Below, one piece after another: positions 1-6,486 of a DNA stretch of 64,000 nucleotides. Position numbers and translations under genes: made by a program. The number at the start of each line of letters is the position of its first letter. The first letter of the stretch is position 1. The stretch comes from Sphingomonas sp. Root720 (GTDB taxonomy: Bacteria > Pseudomonadota > Alphaproteobacteria > Sphingomonadales > Sphingomonadaceae), in assembly GCF_001428605.1 (NCBI RefSeq), contig NZ_LMID01000001.1:937372-1001371 (forward strand), in the 5' to 3' direction. Below the pieces are notes generated by a model, which was not told where the DNA came from, ran no database searches, and saw only the letters and a program-made list of their open reading frames with translations.

Positions 1-138
1 CTTCTCGATCCTGGCGGCGTTGGCGCGGCGGCGGCGATCGACCTCGCGGCGGACGGCACGGACCTGTTCGGCATGGTCGAGCGTGCGGAGGCTGGCCGGC
101 GAAAAGAACTCAAAGTCTATCGCCGGGGGCTTGGCCAT
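1..138 (-). CDS. Partial hypothetical phage protein (N-terminal part)
   Basis: The first 46 codons of a leftward gene that runs off the window edge. The start codon ATG (138-136) overlaps the stop of the preceding gene in an ATGA arrangement, which supports translational coupling. The visible N-terminus starts MAKPPAIDFEFFSPASL and becomes Arg-rich. No family recognised. Confidence 0.55.
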   Translation of the reverse strand, partial: MAKPPAIDFEFFSPASLRTLDHAEQVRAVRREVDRRRRANAARIEK

Positions 139-404
139 CACTTGCGCCCTATCCCATAGCCTAAGCCGCTGAGCGCCTTGGCGACGAGGTTCCAGACATG
201 CTCCCGCTGTCGTGGATGGCGTAGCACTTTGCCGCGTTTCAGGACGGTGCGGCGGGCAAAATCCTCGCTCGATCGGCCGCGCAGGATCTCGACGCCATAG
301 TCGCCTAGAGTGGCATCGCCGCCCTCGTTGGAGATGTAGGCGCGGGCAAGTTCCTGCGTGCTGCCGTCGCGGGCGGAGAGGAGTTGAACGCTGACGATGA
401 TCAT
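138..404 (-). CDS. Hypothetical phage protein, 88 aa
   Basis: An 88-residue protein starting MIIVSVQLLSARDG, with a basic C-terminal part (RRTVLKRGKVLRHPRQREHVW). It overlaps its neighbours on both sides by a few bases in the leftward early operon. The N-terminal strand and the phrase on Thr/Leu 'ARAYISNEGGDATLGDYGVEI' look like a small beta-rich phage protein, but no function can be assigned. Confidence 0.65.
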   Translation of the reverse strand: MIIVSVQLLSARDGSTQELARAYISNEGGDATLGDYGVEILRGRSSEDFARRTVLKRGKVLRHPRQREHVWNLVAKALSGLGYGIGRK

Positions 405-763
405 GGCCAGGGCCTCACCAGGCCGAAGCCGAGCAGCGTGTCGGACAGATCCTTGCCGTCGACGATGCAGCGGGCGACGGGGCGGCCCCAGCGATCGGTG
501 TCCTGAAAACCCTTGCGGCGCGGATCCGCGTCGACCTGTTCGCATTCGACGGTCTTTCCGTCGAGCTGGCCGAGCAGATAGGTCAGGACGTCGCGGGCGA
601 TGACGGGATCGCCGGGCGCGCAGTTTCGTCCACGCCGGCAGTGGCCGGGCATTTCGGGTGCGTCGATCGCGGCGAGGCGGACACGGCCGATCGGCTCGTG
701 ACAGCGGATGGTGTCGCCGTCGATCGCGACGGCGGCGGTGCAGATGAACAGGCCGAGGATCAT
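401..763 (-). CDS. Thermonuclease-like (SNase fold) protein with signal peptide
   Basis: A 120-aa protein resembling staphylococcal-nuclease-fold proteins: a hydrophobic N-terminus (MILGLFICTAAVA) followed by the family phrases AIDGDTIRC, RVRLAAIDAPE and DRWGRPVARC. The GDT strand and the R-x-A-x-IDAPE segment are the best-recognised SNase signatures. The start at 763 is preceded by an AAAGGG ribosome-binding site about eight bases away; a start at 796 is also possible. The hydrophobic N-terminus suggests export, so it would act in the periplasm or outside. It sits in the leftward early operon, overlapping both neighbours. It is shorter than classical secreted thermonucleases. Confidence 0.8.
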   Translation of the reverse strand: MILGLFICTAAVAIDGDTIRCHEPIGRVRLAAIDAPEMPGHCRRGRNCAPGDPVIARDVLTYLLGQLDGKTVECEQVDADPRRKGFQDTDRWGRPVARCIVDGKDLSDTLLGFGLVRPWP

Positions 764-1251
764 AGAAAAGCCCTTTCCGGCGTCGGACAGTTCCATAGGC
801 CTTGCGCGCCCTTCATCGGGATAGGTTCGGGCCATGCCTCAACCTCGAGCATCGGCCAGCCCCAATTCGCCTGCTCGTCGCGGCTGCTGTCGTTGGCGCG
901 CGGCACGCCGAATTCGGCGGCGATATCGTGACCGTTGCGGGGCTCGCCGACGATCGCAGTGCCGATGCCGGCGGCGATCGGAAGCCGGCCGGTGCGCGCG
1001 GCATAGAGGACCGGGATCGCCTTATCCGGGAACAGACAGGTTTCGGCAGCGCTGACAGGAAAACGATCGCGCATCAGGAGCGGCATCAGCAACTCGTCGA
1101 CTTCGATCTTGGCGATGCGCCTGGCGCCGGCGTGGATGACGATGCGCTGGCCGATCAACGATCGTGGCGCGCGCCAGCCCCGGAACTCATAGGGCTTCGC
1201 CTCGGCGATGATGAGCGATGCCCAAGGCTGCCAGATGGTGAAGGCCTTCAT
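760..1251 (-). CDS. ASCH-domain protein
   Basis: A 163-aa protein beginning MKAFTIWQPWASLI, the typical opening of phage and bacterial ASCH-domain proteins, a PUA-like fold proposed to bind RNA. The family phrases QPWASLI, KPYEFRGWR and the glycine-ended strand QRIVIHAG are present. The C-terminal part (ANWGWPMLEVEAWPEPIPMKGAQGLW) is also typical of the phage versions. It overlaps its neighbours by 4 bases each. The precise substrate is unknown. Confidence 0.8.
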   Translation of the reverse strand: MKAFTIWQPWASLIIAEAKPYEFRGWRAPRSLIGQRIVIHAGARRIAKIEVDELLMPLLMRDRFPVSAAETCLFPDKAIPVLYAARTGRLPIAAGIGTAIVGEPRNGHDIAAEFGVPRANDSSRDEQANWGWPMLEVEAWPEPIPMKGAQGLWNCPTPERAFL

Positions 1252-1463
1252 GGCAGCTTCTCCAAAGCTTCGCGGCCGGCGTCGGTGATCGACCATTCGC
1301 GATATTTCGAGATGGCGCCGGACGGGCGCGTCAGGGGCGTGCAGTCGACCAGGCCGTCGCGGCGGAGCCGGTTGAGCTGAGGATTGCGCCACCCCGCTTC
1401 CTGAGGCTGTCGACGGATCCGCACGAGATGATCGCGCTCGGCACGGGAAAGGGTGCGGATCAT
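1248..1463 (-). CDS. Small winged-helix-like hypothetical protein, 71 aa
   Basis: A 71-residue basic protein. The C-terminal half (KYREWSITDAGREALEKL) looks like the wing and last helix of MarR/PadR-type winged helices, and the N-terminus is Arg-rich. This suggests nucleic-acid binding, but the similarity is weak. It overlaps the genes on both sides by 4 bases. Confidence 0.55.
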   Translation of the reverse strand: MIRTLSRAERDHLVRIRRQPQEAGWRNPQLNRLRRDGLVDCTPLTRPSGAISKYREWSITDAGREALEKLP

Positions 1464-2137
1464 GCGCCCTTTCTCCGCGCTGACAGGATCTGATCACCCC
1501 ACTGCTCGGCCATGGCCGCCGCGATGCCGGGGAAGAAGCGAGACCGCTCGCGTTGCCGATTATGGTTGCCCGGCATGCGGTGGATGCGCGACCAGCGCTT
1601 CCATTGGTCAGTGCCGCGGGCGGGTGGCTGTAACTGCCGAGTGGGGCGCAGAGGCCTCAACTTCCGAAGCCAGAGCCCGATGCCTTTGAACACCGGATCA
1701 CCGAACCACCATGGCTGCGCCACCTGCGCAGGCGGACAATAATTGGTAATCCGCACCTGGGCATGCCTATGCATCATGGGGTTTTCGATGGCCACATACG
1801 GCACCGGCGCCTGCCACAGCGTCGAGAACAGGCTCGCTGCCCGGTCCAGATCCTCCCACATCTCCGGCAGCGTCCGCCCCGGCGGCGCGGTGTGAAGCCA
1901 GCGCAGCCCGCTCTTGCAAAGCCGCGTGCAAGGCGGATGCGCGACAATCAGCAGATCCCAGCCATCGCCGAGCACATCGCGCACGTCGCATTGGATATGA
2001 CGATTGCTGCGTCGCTCGTCGGCTTCCACATCGCAGGACCATGCGTCGAACCCGCGACGCAGAAAGGCGTCACGTACAATGCCGGAGCGCTCGCATGCGA
2101 CCAGCACCTGGGGACTTCTGAACAGATCAAGATGCAT
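1460..2137 (-). CDS. Phage DNA cytosine methyltransferase-like protein
   Basis: A 225-aa protein with the layout of short phage C5-cytosine methyltransferase-like proteins. An N-terminal SAM-binding region (VLVACERSGIVRDAFLRRG) is followed by DLLIVAHPPCT, whose Pro-Pro-Cys corresponds to the catalytic motif IV, and by VAIENPMM in place of motif VI (ENV). The C-terminus (RSRFFPGIAAAMAEQW) is characteristic of this phage group. It is much shorter than restriction-modification enzymes and no target-recognition domain is obvious. The likely role is protecting phage DNA from host restriction; specificity cannot be read from sequence. Confidence 0.75.
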   Translation of the reverse strand: MHLDLFRSPQVLVACERSGIVRDAFLRRGFDAWSCDVEADERRSNRHIQCDVRDVLGDGWDLLIVAHPPCTRLCKSGLRWLHTAPPGRTLPEMWEDLDRAASLFSTLWQAPVPYVAIENPMMHRHAQVRITNYCPPAQVAQPWWFGDPVFKGIGLWLRKLRPLRPTRQLQPPARGTDQWKRWSRIHRMPGNHNRQRERSRFFPGIAAAMAEQWGDQILSARRKGA

Positions 2138-2139
2138 TT

Positions 2140-2403
2140 TCAGATCATCCCCAATGCGGTCATGTAGGTTTCGAGGACCATCATCTCTTCCTCGTGTTCG
2201 CCCTTCTTCCTGCGGCGGATGGCGAGCAATTTCTTGACGATCTTGGCGTCATAGCCCCGGCCTTTCAGCTCGGAATAGACGTCCTTCTTGTCGTCATTGA
2301 TGCCCTTGATCTCCTCCTCGAGGCGCTCAAGGCGCTCGACGAAGAGGCGAAGCTCCTGCGCGGCGGCCGAGCTGATGCTGCTGTTGTGGCCGATGTCGGA
2401 CAT
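2140..2403 (-). CDS. gapR: GapR-family (DUF2312) DNA-binding protein
   Basis: An 87-aa protein matching the GapR/DUF2312 family of alphaproteobacteria. It contains the helical stretch LRLFVERLERLEEEIKGIND, then the DNA-contacting GYDAKIVKKLLAIRRRK and the ending EEEMMVLETYMTALG. In Caulobacter GapR clamps overtwisted DNA and stimulates topoisomerases during replication. This phage-borne copy sits in the leftward early operon and could help phage replication or manage host supercoiling. Confidence 0.88.
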   Translation of the reverse strand: MSDIGHNSSISSAAAQELRLFVERLERLEEEIKGINDDKKDVYSELKGRGYDAKIVKKLLAIRRRKKGEHEEEMMVLETYMTALGMI

Positions 2404-2690
2404 CAGAACGGCACGTCGTCGTCGAGGCCCGGCCAGATCGGGCCGTTGGCGGCGAGGATCTCGGCGCAGGCGCTTGTCAGCTCGTGACGATGCCGCTGGT
2501 CGGCGAAGCCGATCGTTCGCAGGATGCGGGCGACGGCTTTCGACTGGTGCTGCATCCGATGGCGATCGTTATCGATCGCGCGACCGCGATCCATAAGGTG
2601 GCTCGTCAAGCGCTGCTCATCGGTAAGCTTGGCGCGCAGACTGCCGATCGTTTCGCGCGGCGGAGCCTTTTTCGGTGTCGGCCTCGCCAT
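2403..2690 (-). CDS. Hypothetical phage protein, 95 aa
   Basis: A 95-aa basic protein (MARPTPKKAPPRETIGSLRA...) with a predicted helical middle. The stop overlaps the start of gapR by one base. No recognised domain. Confidence 0.6.
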   Translation of the reverse strand: MARPTPKKAPPRETIGSLRAKLTDEQRLTSHLMDRGRAIDNDRHRMQHQSKAVARILRTIGFADQRHRHELTSACAEILAANGPIWPGLDDDVPF

Positions 2691-3148
2691 CACCGCGCCC
2701 CGTAGGCGGCGGCGCGTTCTTCGACCGCCGCGCCGTCGCCGGCGTCGAGCCGGTCGATCGCGCCAAGGAGCAGCGCGCAGGCCTTGACCATGTTGGTGCG
2801 CGCGTCGGCGGGTCGGAAGAAATCGCGCCAGGGCCACGGCGCGGGGGCTTCGGCGGCGACACCCAGGACGGGCTGGGTATAGCCCGGCGCGCCCTGGATC
2901 TTGGTAAGCGCGTCCTCGAGATAGGTCAGCGCCGCGAGAGGGAGATCGGTGGCCGGATGGCAGTTGTCGTGCACCGCGTCATAGCCGTGGCCGAAGATCT
3001 GATCGAGCCGTTCGGCGAGCACGTCGGCGAGGGCGCGGTTGTTGAACGGGAAATCGCAGATCGCCTTGACGGTGGCGGATGCGGGCGGTTGCCCGTCGCG
3101 CCAGGCGCGCAGGATCGCGGTGGTGACGGCGTCGCCGGCATTGCTCAT
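2690..3148 (-). CDS. Hypothetical phage protein, 152 aa
   Basis: A 152-aa protein (MSNAGDAVTTAILRAWRDG...). It has an acidic middle and the C-terminal phrase RTNMVKACALLLGAIDRLD, seen in phage proteins of unknown role that monitor dispensable early functions. It overlaps its downstream neighbour by one base and its upstream neighbour by 4. No catalytic motif is visible. Confidence 0.65.
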   Translation of the reverse strand: MSNAGDAVTTAILRAWRDGQPPASATVKAICDFPFNNRALADVLAERLDQIFGHGYDAVHDNCHPATDLPLAALTYLEDALTKIQGAPGYTQPVLGVAAEAPAPWPWRDFFRPADARTNMVKACALLLGAIDRLDAGDGAAVEERAAAYGAR

Positions 3149-3258
3149 AAACGGCCTCCGATCCAGGCGCGCACGACGCCCGACAGCATGAGAAGGAAGA
3201 AGACGACGAAGAACAGGCAGACACCATGCCAGCCCTCTTCGTCGCGGCGGGGCGGCAT
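3145..3258 (-). CDS. Single-pass membrane microprotein, 37 aa
   Basis: A 37-aa ORF beginning MPPRRDEEGWHG with one strongly hydrophobic helix (VCLFFVVFFLLMLSGVV) and a short Arg-containing tail. It fits exactly between its neighbours with a 4-base overlap downstream, which supports translation. Function unknown. Confidence 0.5.
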   Translation of the reverse strand: MPPRRDEEGWHGVCLFFVVFFLLMLSGVVRAWIGGRL

Positions 3259-3266
3259 GGGATCGA

Positions 3267-3365
3267 TCACAGCGCGATCGCCCAGCGGATGAAGGCGACC
3301 CACAGCGAGATCCCCACGGGGAAGCCGATCGCCAGCGCCGCGAGAAGCCAAGGAATAGGGCGCAT
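3267..3365 (-). CDS. Single-pass membrane microprotein, 32 aa
   Basis: A 32-aa ORF (MRPIPWLLAALAIGFPVGI...) that is almost entirely hydrophobic. Its start overlaps the stop of the upstream gene by one base. It lies next to a second membrane microprotein (3145-3258); the pair could be small membrane effectors or a mere by-product of a GC-rich operon. Confidence 0.45.
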   Translation of the reverse strand: MRPIPWLLAALAIGFPVGISLWVAFIRWAIAL

Positions 3366-3742
3366 CACCAGACCACCGACAGGTTCCAGCCCACCACACC
3401 GGCGCCGACGAACATCTTGACGCGGGCGACCGTGCGGGCGGCCGCAGGGTCGCGGTCCTGAATGGCGGAGGTGATCGCGGCGGAAAGGAACCCGGTCACG
3501 ACGCCGAAGCCGGCGAGGCACGCGGCGGACGGCCGGGCGCCGCAGACGAGCTTCGGGACGCCGACCTCCTCGCACTTGCCGTTCGCGGCGCAATAGGCGG
3601 TCAGGCCCAGCTCGACGGCGCGCGAGCCCTGATAGACCCATTCCTCGTCGGGCATGTCGCGGATGCGATCGCCGAGCGAGCGGGCCGAGGCCGGCGCGGC
3701 GCAGGCCGCGATGGCGGCGGCGATGGCGAGGGCGCGGATCAT
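3365..3742 (-). CDS. Exported hypothetical protein, 125 aa
   Basis: A 125-aa protein with a clear Sec signal peptide (MIRALAIAAAIAACAAPASA, predicted cleavage after the last Ala). The mature part has four Cys residues (YCAANGKCEE, LVCG, AACL) and a hydrophobic segment near residues 80-95. It is probably periplasmic or membrane-anchored. It overlaps the neighbouring genes in the leftward early operon; function unknown. Confidence 0.6.
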   Translation of the reverse strand: MIRALAIAAAIAACAAPASARSLGDRIRDMPDEEWVYQGSRAVELGLTAYCAANGKCEEVGVPKLVCGARPSAACLAGFGVVTGFLSAAITSAIQDRDPAAARTVARVKMFVGAGVVGWNLSVVW

Positions 3743-4041
3743 TGCCGCACCCCGCCGCCGTCCATCTCGTTGGCAACGGCGAGCAGCGAGGCGGCATAGT
3801 CGCGGGCCTGGTCCGGCGTGAGCGAGAGATAAATGGCGCGCGTCGGCGGCGCGATGCTGTCGAGCGAAAAGCAGATCGTAACGATCGCATGATGCTCGCC
3901 GCAGCCGGCGCAGTCGGCCTCGAAACTGTTGATACCGCTTTCGTGGGCGTGACGGGCGCGCACCTGACGATCGCCGAGTTGGATCGTCAGCGAGGACGGC
4001 CCCGGCGCACCAACATGTGTGGTTTCTCCCGCGCGGATCAT
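3739..4041 (-). CDS. Hypothetical phage protein, 100 aa
   Basis: A 100-aa protein with a possible Cys/His metal site (DCAGCGEHH) and the end LTPDQARDYAASLLAVANEMD. Overlaps by 4 bases on both sides. No family recognised. Confidence 0.6.
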   Translation of the reverse strand: MIRAGETTHVGAPGPSSLTIQLGDRQVRARHAHESGINSFEADCAGCGEHHAIVTICFSLDSIAPPTRAIYLSLTPDQARDYAASLLAVANEMDGGGVRQ

Positions 4042-4364
4042 GCGGCCACTCCCGATGCGGGCTCGCGCTTCGAGCAGCGCGGCAGGAAATGCCCCAGCAA
4101 CTTGCCGGTGCGCCGATCGATATGGCGGTCGATGCCGCCGATATCGTGTGCGAAAGTGAAGTCATCGGCCGCCAGCAGCTTGGCGAAATCCATCGGATTG
4201 CCATTCGCGTGGGTCGCGACGAGATCCATGCGATGCGACAGTCTCCCGTCGTGGGGCAATTCGCTACCGAAGATCTTGAGATATACGGCAGCGTACCGCT
4301 CGATGACCTGATCGACGTAGGCGTTGTCGGCCTCGTCGATGTCGAAGCACACGGGCCGGCTCAT
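4038..4364 (-). CDS. Hypothetical phage protein, 108 aa
   Basis: A 108-aa acidic protein starting MSRPVCFDIDEADNAYVD. A central stretch (GNPMDFAKLLAADDFTFAHDIGGIDRHIDR) is typical of small phage proteins of unknown function. It overlaps neighbours by 4 bases on each side. Confidence 0.65.
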   Translation of the reverse strand: MSRPVCFDIDEADNAYVDQVIERYAAVYLKIFGSELPHDGRLSHRMDLVATHANGNPMDFAKLLAADDFTFAHDIGGIDRHIDRRTGKLLGHFLPRCSKREPASGVAA

Positions 4365-4726
4365 CGCGCGCCGCCGGCGAACATCGCCTCGGCGCGGCTG
4401 TCGAGCAGGCCGGCGACGTGGGAGCGCAGATAGCCGTCGTCGACGACGCGGAGCTCGGGCGGGGTGCGGTTGTCGAACCAGGCGTCGACATGGGCCTTGT
4501 CCCAGCGGGCATGCACCCAGACGGCATCGGCGCCGTCGAGCAGCTCGCCGCGATAGATGCGGGGGGTGACGGGCGGCGGAAACTTGGCCTTAGCGACCCA
4601 TTTGCGGATCCGCTTGACGATCGCGCCGGTGGTCAATTCCGCCGGGAGCTTCGCCCGCCTGGCGATGTAGACGAGGCCGACGCCCTGATCGGCACGCCTC
4701 GCCTCGAGAAGCTGATGAACAGACAT
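4361..4726 (-). CDS. Hypothetical protein, first gene of the leftward early operon, 121 aa
   Basis: A 121-aa basic protein, the promoter-proximal gene of the leftward operon. A GGAGG ribosome-binding site lies about five bases before the ATG. The N-terminal 60 residues (LTTGAIVKRIRKWVAKAKFPPP) are Lys/Arg-rich and could bind nucleic acid. Its position, like lambda N, makes a regulatory role possible, but no antiterminator motif is recognised. Confidence 0.6.
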   Translation of the reverse strand: MSVHQLLEARRADQGVGLVYIARRAKLPAELTTGAIVKRIRKWVAKAKFPPPVTPRIYRGELLDGADAVWVHARWDKAHVDAWFDNRTPPELRVVDDGYLRSHVAGLLDSRAEAMFAGGAR

Positions 4727-4753
4727 GGTGCCTCCGTTCGGGTGAACGGCGGC

Positions 4754-4793
4754 GGTATAAGTCTATTTGTCTTAGTATGTCAAATGGTCTTAT
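4754..4793 (-). promoter_or_regulatory. Leftward early promoter (PL-like) with repressor operator
   Basis: On the minus strand a -35 TTGACA (4783-4778) and a -10 TATACC (4759-4754) are separated by 18 nt. The spacer is filled by an imperfect inverted repeat at 4757-4775 (ATAAGTC-TATTT-GTCTTAG) like the rightward operator at 5548-5566. A further half-site GTCTTAT lies at 4787-4793. The promoter reads into the gene starting at 4726. Confidence 0.65.
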
Positions 4794-5146
4794 TTATGGC
4801 CCAGAAAATTCGTCGCCATTAAGCCGATCAAGGTCACTATCGATCCGAAAAGCAGCGTGGATGCTAGGCGAGCAGCCCTGGCATCACGTTCCCGCACACG
4901 AGCAACGAAGCCGCCAACCCAAAAACTGCCAAGCACAGAGGGTAGCAAATAGATGGCGACGGACCACCAAGACGCCACAGGCCAGATCAGATAGATCGCG
5001 ATTGGGGGCGCAAAAATCCCCGCCGCAAGCGCAAGCATTTCCATGGCACCCGACGGCGTATACACGCCCCTTCGCGCCAGACGCAGAGCGCCGGCCACGA
5101 CAGATCCAATCAAACAGGTGAGTGCTGCGAAAACCAGCGCGATCAA
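4790..5146 (-). CDS. Four-helix membrane protein co-transcribed with the CI repressor
   Basis: A 118-aa protein with about four transmembrane helices: residues 2-25, 35-58, 60-78 and 95-112, separated by short basic loops. Its start overlaps the repressor stop in an ATGA arrangement, so it is expressed with the repressor in the lysogen. In lambda the same position holds rexA/rexB. Membrane proteins made from immunity regions often block superinfecting phages. That role is inference from context; the sequence shows only an integral membrane protein of no recognised family. Base composition is slightly less GC-rich than its neighbours. Confidence 0.65.
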   Translation of the reverse strand: MIALVFAALTCLIGSVVAGALRLARRGVYTPSGAMEMLALAAGIFAPPIAIYLIWPVASWWSVAIYLLPSVLGSFWVGGFVARVRERDARAARLASTLLFGSIVTLIGLMATNFLGHK

Positions 5147-5484
5147 GCGGCGGTCTTCCTGCCATCTTCTTCGGCCGCAATTGGAAGCGGCTCAGCCACG
5201 CGGGTTACGAGCGCCTTTTGGGAGTCGTTGGCCGCCCGGAAGTTGCGCACCAATTCGCGCTCCTCTTCACTCAACCGATCCGGGTTATCCTTGTCGGTAA
5301 GCAGATCGGCCAACAAACACCCTAGTGCATCAGCAATGCGCCTCGCCCACTCGAACGTCAGTTCGCGGGTGCCATTCTCGAGGTTACCGATCTGCGTTTG
5401 ATGCAGACCGACGCGCTTGCCCAGCTCCGCCTGCGACAGGCGGGCCCTCTTGCGAAATTCACGGATGCGATTGTCCGGAAACAT
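5143..5484 (-). CDS. CI-like phage repressor (XRE-family HTH)
   Basis: An HTH protein of 113 aa from ATG 5484. The HTH_3 domain occupies about residues 8-60 (IREFRKRARLSQAELGKRVGLHQTQIGNLE), followed by a helical C-terminal tail without a LexA-type Ser-Lys peptidase. RecA-dependent self-cleavage is therefore unlikely. A minus-strand promoter (TTGATG 5522-5517, 17 nt, TCTTAT 5499-5494) would start transcription within a few bases of ATG 5484, suggesting a leaderless message as for lambda PRM. A GTG start at 5502 would add 6 residues. It is divergent from the Cro-like gene and followed by an overlapping membrane-protein gene. Confidence 0.82.
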   Translation of the reverse strand: MFPDNRIREFRKRARLSQAELGKRVGLHQTQIGNLENGTRELTFEWARRIADALGCLLADLLTDKDNPDRLSEEERELVRNFRAANDSQKALVTRVAEPLPIAAEEDGRKTAA

Positions 5485-5493
5485 GAGGATGAC

Positions 5494-5569
5494 ATAAGAC
5501 ACTGTGACTTACCCTGCATCAATTCTCTTGTCTTGTCGATTGACGAAATAAGACGATCAGTCTTATATG
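5494..5569. promoter_or_regulatory. Rightward promoter (PR-like) and repressor promoter with operators
   Basis: A perfect inverted repeat ATAAGAC-GATCA-GTCTTAT (5548-5566) lies in the 18-nt spacer of a plus-strand promoter, -35 TTGACG (5540-5545) and -10 TATATG (5564-5569), which reads into the Cro-like gene. A half-site ATAAGAC (5494-5500) overlaps the -10 of the minus-strand repressor promoter. Repressor binding would thus shut PR and modulate its own promoter. The same sequence recurs at 4757-4775. Confidence 0.7.
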
Positions 5570-5593
5570 CCCTCTCCATCATTAGAGAGGCTC

Positions 5594-5815
5594 ATGTCGA
5601 AGCTGAAAACTTGGCGGGAAAACCGCGGGCTGACCCAGCAGGAGCTGGCCGACCAAGCGGGTTATCATGTCCAGTATATCAGCGCGATCGAGCGCGGGGC
5701 ACGTCAGGCCGGCATGGGCTTCGCAAAGCGAATGCGGGAGTTAAGCGAAGGGGAGATCACCCTCGATGACCTCGCCCCGCCGACGCAATATACGGCGCCT
5801 CAGAAAGCCGCGTGA
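5594..5815 (+). CDS. Cro-like HTH regulator
   Basis: A 73-aa XRE-type protein: MSKLKTWRENRGLTQQELADQAGYHVQYISAIERGAR covers the helix-turn-helix, followed by a short C-terminus. The ATG at 5594 is chosen because GAGAGG lies just upstream, while the upstream ATG at 5567 falls in the promoter -10. It is divergent from the CI-like repressor and directly downstream of the operator-controlled promoter, the position of cro. Presumably it represses the repressor promoter and commits the phage to lytic growth. Confidence 0.75.
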   Translation: MSKLKTWRENRGLTQQELADQAGYHVQYISAIERGARQAGMGFAKRMRELSEGEITLDDLAPPTQYTAPQKAA

Positions 5816-5948
5816 TGAACGCGCAAAACCTCTCATATAACCTATCCCCCCGGATGGAGGACCAAACCTCCGGCAGGCTTAAGCCGCTGTCAACCAATGC
5901 TAAAATACGTAGTTGCGCGGGGCGCGCCCGCCGGGCGCGAGCCGCGCG

Positions 5949-6236
5949 ATGAGCATGGCCGTCGCCGCTCTGTTCGTCGCATTTGTCGCGATGCCGGCGC
6001 TGTTCGCGGCGGCGATCGGCGCGCGTCGGATAGCGGCGAAGCTGGACCGGGTACAGCGCGCAAGCTGGCCGTTCGACGCGGAGACGCCGCCCCCGGCCCC
6101 CTATCCGGCGGAAAGCCACGAGGCGGCGCTGGATCGGATCGACGCGATCAGCGCCGATCGGAAGGCCGCAGCGCGGCGAAATGCACGCGCACGCTGGCGA
6201 GCATCTCATCCCAAGCCTGGATATAGGCGATGGTAG
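5949..6236 (+). CDS. Hypothetical membrane-anchored phage protein, 95 aa
   Basis: A 95-aa protein with an N-terminal transmembrane helix (VAALFVAFVAMPALFAAAIGA) and a basic, helical cytoplasmic tail. Its 3' end overlaps the convergent gene at 6148-6405 by 89 bases. Function unknown. Confidence 0.55.
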   Translation: MSMAVAALFVAFVAMPALFAAAIGARRIAAKLDRVQRASWPFDAETPPPAPYPAESHEAALDRIDAISADRKAAARRNARARWRASHPKPGYRRW

Positions 6237-6405
6237 CGGGATTTTCGCCGCGCGCCTCCGCCATTTGCCGGGCCTGTTCGGACTGGCTGCTCGTCCAGGC
6301 CGTCAGCGTGGGTTCGTCCGGGATGTATCGCGCGACCAGATCCGCGACCATGGTTTCGAGCACCGACAGGCGGCTTTCGATTTCAACGCTGTGCGCCATG
6401 TTCAT
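6148..6405 (-). CDS. Hypothetical phage protein, 85 aa
   Basis: An 85-aa protein starting MNMAHSVEIESRLSVLETMVADL, preceded by a good ribosome-binding site (AGGAAG, six bases before the ATG). The N-terminal half is a heptad-like amphipathic helix, suggesting oligomerisation. It is convergent with and overlaps the gene at 5949-6236. No family recognised. Confidence 0.6.
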   Translation of the reverse strand: MNMAHSVEIESRLSVLETMVADLVARYIPDEPTLTAWTSSQSEQARQMAEARGENPATIAYIQAWDEMLASVRVHFAALRPSDRR

Positions 6406-6442
6406 GTTCTTCCTGTGTTGTGGGACGCGCAGGATAGCCGAA

Positions 6443-6472
6443 GGGGCGGGCCGACCCAAAGCGGCCCGCCCC
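6443..6472. terminator. Perfect 10-bp GC-rich hairpin
   Basis: GGGGCGGGCC and GGCCCGCCCC form a perfect inverted repeat around a 10-nt loop between the minus-strand 6148-6405 gene and the plus-strand gene at 6487. There is no T tract, so it may be a pause or attenuator hairpin rather than a full terminator. Confidence 0.45.
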
Positions 6473-6486
6473 GAAGGGCTCGGCGC

